NCBI RefSeq assembly: GCF_027118995.1
Contig: NZ_CP098242.1
Span: forward strand, 620,001 to 684,000
Direction of reading: 5' to 3'
From: Oxalobacter vibrioformis
GTDB lineage: Bacteria; Pseudomonadota; Gammaproteobacteria; Burkholderiales; Burkholderiaceae_D
DNA length: 64,000 bases
Within the stretch, counting starts at the first letter, position 1; every line of letters begins with the position of its first letter. Position numbers and translations under genes: made by a program. The notes beneath the pieces are model-generated. The model did no database searches. It was given only the letters and a program-made list of their open reading frames with translations, and was not told where the DNA came from. This document shows, one piece after another, positions 60,540 to 64,000 of the stretch.

Positions 60540-61016
60540 ATGAAGGTCGTTGTGAGGGAAGCGCTTCTTGATGATGCACAACTGATCGCCGATCTGACCC
60601 GGCAGGCATGGGCGGGCAAGGTTGACGCCCGTTCCGAAGGCCATACCGAAACCGAAACCACTGTCCTGCCGGATCTCCAGCATGGCGGTGGTTTTATTCT
60701 GATGGTTGACGACAACCCCGCAGGATGCGTTCGATGGCTGCCCACCGATGAGGATGGCAGTATCTGGAAAATCCACCGTCTGGGTGTGCTGCCTGACTAT
60801 CGCGGAAACAGTTTTTCAGAACATCTGCTCGAAGCCATTATTCATCATGCGCATGAATATGACATCAGCGAACTGCATATGGCGCTTTATCCTGAACATG
60901 AACGTTTGGCTGATTTTTATGCCATCTTTGACTTCAATATTGCCCCTGAACTCGAGTTTTCATTGCGTGACTCACTGACACCGCCGCCCGTCATGCTGCG
61001 AAAGCTTTTTGACTAG
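60540..61016 (+). CDS. GNAT-family N-acetyltransferase
   Basis: 158-aa acetyltransferase of the GCN5 superfamily. The acetyl-CoA-binding region reads IHRLGVLPDYRGNSFSEHLLEAIIHHA, with R-G-N-S where R/Q-x-x-G-x-G/A is typical, so the pyrophosphate loop is slightly divergent. VVREALLDDAQLIADLTRQAW at the start is typical for the family. AAGGGA lies upstream of the ATG and metG ends 9 bases before, so the genes are probably cotranscribed. The stop TAG is part of the CTAG that borders the IS element, so its final codon was preserved through the insertion. Confidence 0.85.
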   Translation: MKVVVREALLDDAQLIADLTRQAWAGKVDARSEGHTETETTVLPDLQHGGGFILMVDDNPAGCVRWLPTDEDGSIWKIHRLGVLPDYRGNSFSEHLLEAIIHHAHEYDISELHMALYPEHERLADFYAIFDFNIAPELEFSLRDSLTPPPVMLRKLFD

Positions 61017-61911
61017 ATAGTGTCTACATGAGATATAAGAGATAAAACTCCCTCTGTTTGCCAGATGGCAGATGTTATGAAGCGATGATCATTATAGGAA
61101 GACCACCCTTTAACAGGAGATTCCATGAGACCAGCGTACAGACGCCACGACATATCCGACCAGGCCTGGGCTTTACTTGAGCCCCACCTTCCAGGACAGC
61201 CTGGTCAATGGGGCAGGATAGCCAAAGATAACCGCACCTTCATTAATGCTGTATTCTGGATATTACGCACAGGCGCCCCCTGGCGTGATCTTTTGCCGGA
61301 GTACGGAAAATGGGGAAGCGTTCACCAGCGCTTCATCCGCTGGCGCGACAAGGGCATATGGGAGCGCCTGCTGGAAATCCTGATAGATGAGCCTGATTTT
61401 GAATGGCTTCTGATAGATGCAAGTCACATCAAGATTCACCCGCACGCGGCGGGGGCAAGAGGAGGCAACCAGGGCATGGGGCGCACAAAAGGGGGCTCAA
61501 CTCAAAAATACATCTGGCCGTGGATGCGAATGGTATGCCGGTCAGATGTCTTGTCACATCGGGTACCGTTGCAGATTGTACGCAGGCTTCACGGTTAATG
61601 GATGGGATATCCCCTCGCCATCTGGTGGCGGATCGGGGTTATGATTCAAACGCCATTCTTGACCATGCAAAATCCCGCAACATCATACCCGTCATACCCC
61701 CGAAAAGAAATCGCAAGGAGAAAAGAAGCTACGATCGGCAGATTTATCAGAAGCGTCACCTGGTGGAAAATGTCTTTCTTTATCTCAAACGCTGGCGGGG
61801 TATTGCCACAAGATACGCAAAAAATCTCGCGACATTTGCTGCCGCTGTGCAGGTGCGCTGTATCGCCCTTTGGTTGAATGCGTTAACCATACTCAAGTAG
61901 ACGCTATCTAG
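61013..61911 (+). mobile_element. IS5-family insertion sequence
   Basis: About 891-bp element at 61017-61907, flanked on both sides by CTAG (61013-61016 and 61908-61911), a likely 4-bp target duplication. Terminal inverted repeats are ATAGTGTCTACATGAG and, from the right end, ATAGCGTCTACTTGAG (14 of 16 identical). It carries one transposase in two frames. Because CTAG is palindromic, the exact border could be set slightly differently. Confidence 0.85.
61125..61900 (+). CDS. IS5-family (IS427-group-like) transposase split over two frames
   Basis: DDE transposase. The first frame starts at ATG 61125 (CAGGAG upstream) with YRRHDISDQAWALLEPHLPGQPGQ and WILRTGAPWRDLLPEYGKWGSVHQRF, and has the first catalytic Asp in LLIDASHIKIH; it ends at 61598. 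The rest (KIHLAVDANGMPVRCLVTSGTVADC, LVADRGYDSNAIL with the second Asp, and KRHLVENVFLYLKRWRGIATRYAK with the Glu) continues in the -1 frame to 61900. The shift lies at ACAAAAGGGGGCTC (about 61488-61501). It may be programmed, as in related IS427-group elements, or a lost G. Confidence 0.85.
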
Positions 61912-61980
61912 GGTCAGGACGCCAATTATCCGTCACGATTGGCGTGGCAGGTTAAAATACGCAAAAAACAGGAAAACCGC

Positions 61981-62181
61981 ATGAATTTTTTCTGGCGACA
62001 GCCCACTTACCAATCTGATCTGGAACACCTCTTTGAGCAGCTTTCCGGAAATGATCCTGACTTGCCTGCAAAAAAAGAAGCCGGACTGAAGCGCTTGTGG
62101 GATCAGGCACCCTTTGATATTGATACCTATATCCGCGACAGGCAATCCCGTCTGCCACAACCGGCAAACCTGTATCGCTAA
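61981..62181 (+). CDS. DUF3460-like small protein
   Basis: 66-aa protein, MNFFWRQPTYQSDLEHLFEQL followed by LPAKKEAGLKRLWDQAPFDIDTYIRDRQSRLPQPANLYR. I recognise this as the short betaproteobacterial DUF3460 type that precedes scpA; function unknown. No membrane segment. It starts at ATG 61981. Its natural upstream region was separated from the GNAT gene by the IS insertion, so transcription may now start inside or just after the IS. Confidence 0.78.
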   Translation: MNFFWRQPTYQSDLEHLFEQLSGNDPDLPAKKEAGLKRLWDQAPFDIDTYIRDRQSRLPQPANLYR

Positions 62182-62198
62182 AACCGTTTTCAGCCGAC

Positions 62199-63041
62199 AT
62201 GACTGCGACAGACCCCGTTCTATCAGAGGCCCCTTCCACTCCGCCCGAAGCAGAGGCGAAACAGATCGCCTTTGCCCGGCTGTATGGTGAGGCAGTTTTT
62301 GAGTTGCCGACAGATCTTTATATCCCGCCCGAAGCACTTGAGATATTTCTGGAAGCATTTGAAGGGCCGCTTGATCTGCTGCTTTATCTCATCCGGCGGC
62401 AGAATTTCAATATTTTAGATATCCCCATGGCCCAGTTGACGGCACAATATCTGGTCTATGTTGACCAGATACGTCAGCACAAGCTTGAACTGGCCGCAGA
62501 ATACCTGCTGATGGCGGCGGCACTGGTGGAAATCAAGTCCCGGATGCTGCTGCCGAGCATCAAAAACGAGGATGCTGAAGAACCGGAAGATCCGCGTGCC
62601 GAACTGGTCAGGCGTCTTCTGGAGTACGAGCGTATCAAACTGGCTGCCGGCAAACTCGAAGATATGCCCAAACTCGGTGACGATTTTTTCTCCCCCTTCG
62701 TCACCATTCCCAAAGACACAGCTCCCCGCTGGCCGGACGTGTTTCCTGTTGATCTTCACAACGCATTTACTGAAATCATTCGGCGGAGCAAGCTGACCAC
62801 CAGCCATACGGTCGGCAAACAGGGGCTTTCTGTTCGTGAACACATGTCAATCATCTTGAGGCGCCTGCAGACAACCGGCTTTGTTGAGTTTTATGACCTA
62901 TTTGATGTGGCAGAAGGCGTTGCCGTTGTCATCGTGCATTTCCTGGCACTCCTGGAACTCGCCCGGGAATCACTGGTCGAAATTACCCAGGCCGAACCCC
63001 TTGCACCGGTTTATGTGCGTTTGACCGGCTCTTATGAATAA
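62199..63041 (+). CDS. scpA: Segregation and condensation protein A
   Basis: 280-aa kleisin that bridges SMC heads and ScpB in chromosome condensation. The ScpA core is LEIFLEAFEGPLDLLLYLIRRQNFNILDIPMAQLTAQYL, then ELAAEYLLMAAALVEIKSRMLLP, and the C-terminal winged helix (VREHMSIILRRLQTTGFVEFYDLF...VVIVHFLALLELAR). An N-terminal extension of about 50 residues is normal for the Burkholderiales form. scpB and smc are not in the window. Confidence 0.93.
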   Translation: MTATDPVLSEAPSTPPEAEAKQIAFARLYGEAVFELPTDLYIPPEALEIFLEAFEGPLDLLLYLIRRQNFNILDIPMAQLTAQYLVYVDQIRQHKLELAAEYLLMAAALVEIKSRMLLPSIKNEDAEEPEDPRAELVRRLLEYERIKLAAGKLEDMPKLGDDFFSPFVTIPKDTAPRWPDVFPVDLHNAFTEIIRRSKLTTSHTVGKQGLSVREHMSIILRRLQTTGFVEFYDLFDVAEGVAVVIVHFLALLELARESLVEITQAEPLAPVYVRLTGSYE

Positions 63042-63125
63042 CTTGGCCAAAAAGTTACTGCATGGATATGTCATTTCATCATAAAATGATGTTCTTCTGA
63101 TGTTTTTTCCGGATTACCGCTTTAA

Positions 63126-63968
<843 letters not shown>

Positions 63969-63970
63969 CG

Positions 63971-64000
63971 ATGAAAAAAGTAGCCCTGTTTTTTCTTTTC
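63971..64000 (+). CDS. Start of a further gene, cut by the window end
   Basis: ATG at 63971 reads MKKVALFFLF to the window edge, a Lys-Lys then hydrophobic start that looks like a signal peptide or membrane helix. GGAG lies upstream within the end of panC, so it is probably cotranscribed with it. Product unknown. Confidence 0.5.
   Translation, partial: MKKVALFFLF

Overview
The window reads as a chromosomal segment of a betaproteobacterium, most likely Oxalobacteraceae and probably Oxalobacter or a close relative. This is inference from gene content: a large OFA-family (oxalate/formate antiporter) transporter, Burkholderiales-type small proteins (DUF2863-like, DUF3460-like, short H-NS), the tRNA-Val/tRNA-Asp pair between hupB and ppiD, and the scpA-panC order. 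Most of the 64 kb is densely packed housekeeping DNA. No rRNA, CRISPR array, prophage or secretion system is visible.

Layout. 1-5.2 kb: end of dapE, prmB, yheS, then rnhA and gloB. 5.2-7.6 kb: OsmC-like, CBS-pair, methyltransferase and small membrane protein genes. 7.6-10.5 kb (minus strand): thioesterase, ppiD, tRNA-Asp, tRNA-Val, hupB. 10.7-19.9 kb (minus strand): the rimP-nusA-infB-rbfA-truB translation/transcription operon, followed by typA and an EamA transporter. It has a clear sigma70-like promoter and a terminator-shaped hairpin in its leader. 20-24.4 kb: parE-parC (topoisomerase IV). 24.5-26.5 kb: an AT-rich patch with a Rid-family gene, an orphan gene plus a PIN-domain gene, and a short H-NS gene. 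26.7-35.8 kb: pepN, fbp, glyQ, glyS, gmhB, plsC and a YgjP-like metalloprotease gene in one direction. 35.9-41.6 kb: accessory region with a lone Mu-type DNA-binding protein, an 0.86-kb AT-rich gap, a PAS-PAS-GGDEF-EAL protein, a MITE-like palindromic repeat, a small helix-turn-helix protein and an orphan 75-residue protein. 41.6-54 kb: CPA2 antiporter, a frameshifted rpiA, mltD, fabI, rhlE, a BepA-like protease, moaC, DUF2863-like protein, a tRNA-Ala-Glu-Glu operon and gltX. 54-58.3 kb: the OFA transporter gene, divergent from a ModE-like molybdate-type regulator broken by one in-frame amber codon, a second MITE-like repeat and apbC/mrp. 58.4-64 kb: metG, a GNAT gene with an IS5-family element inserted exactly at its stop codon, a DUF3460-like gene, scpA, panC and the first ten codons of a further gene.

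How the genes fit together. Most serve core functions: translation (rimP, nusA, infB, rbfA, truB, typA, glyQS, gltX, metG, tRNAs), chromosome handling (parCE, scpA, hupB, H-NS) and envelope and lipid synthesis (plsC, fabI, mltD, gmhB, bepA-like). The OFA transporter, fbp (gluconeogenesis) and moaC plus the molybdate-type regulator (molybdoenzymes such as formate dehydrogenase) would suit growth on oxalate or formate, but that link is inference.

No complete new biological system is evident. The strongest oddities are three disrupted genes (rpiA, the modE-like regulator, the IS transposase), two compact palindromic elements, two leader-RNA structures (rimP operon and CBS gene), and orphan DNA-binding or unknown proteins in AT-rich DNA.
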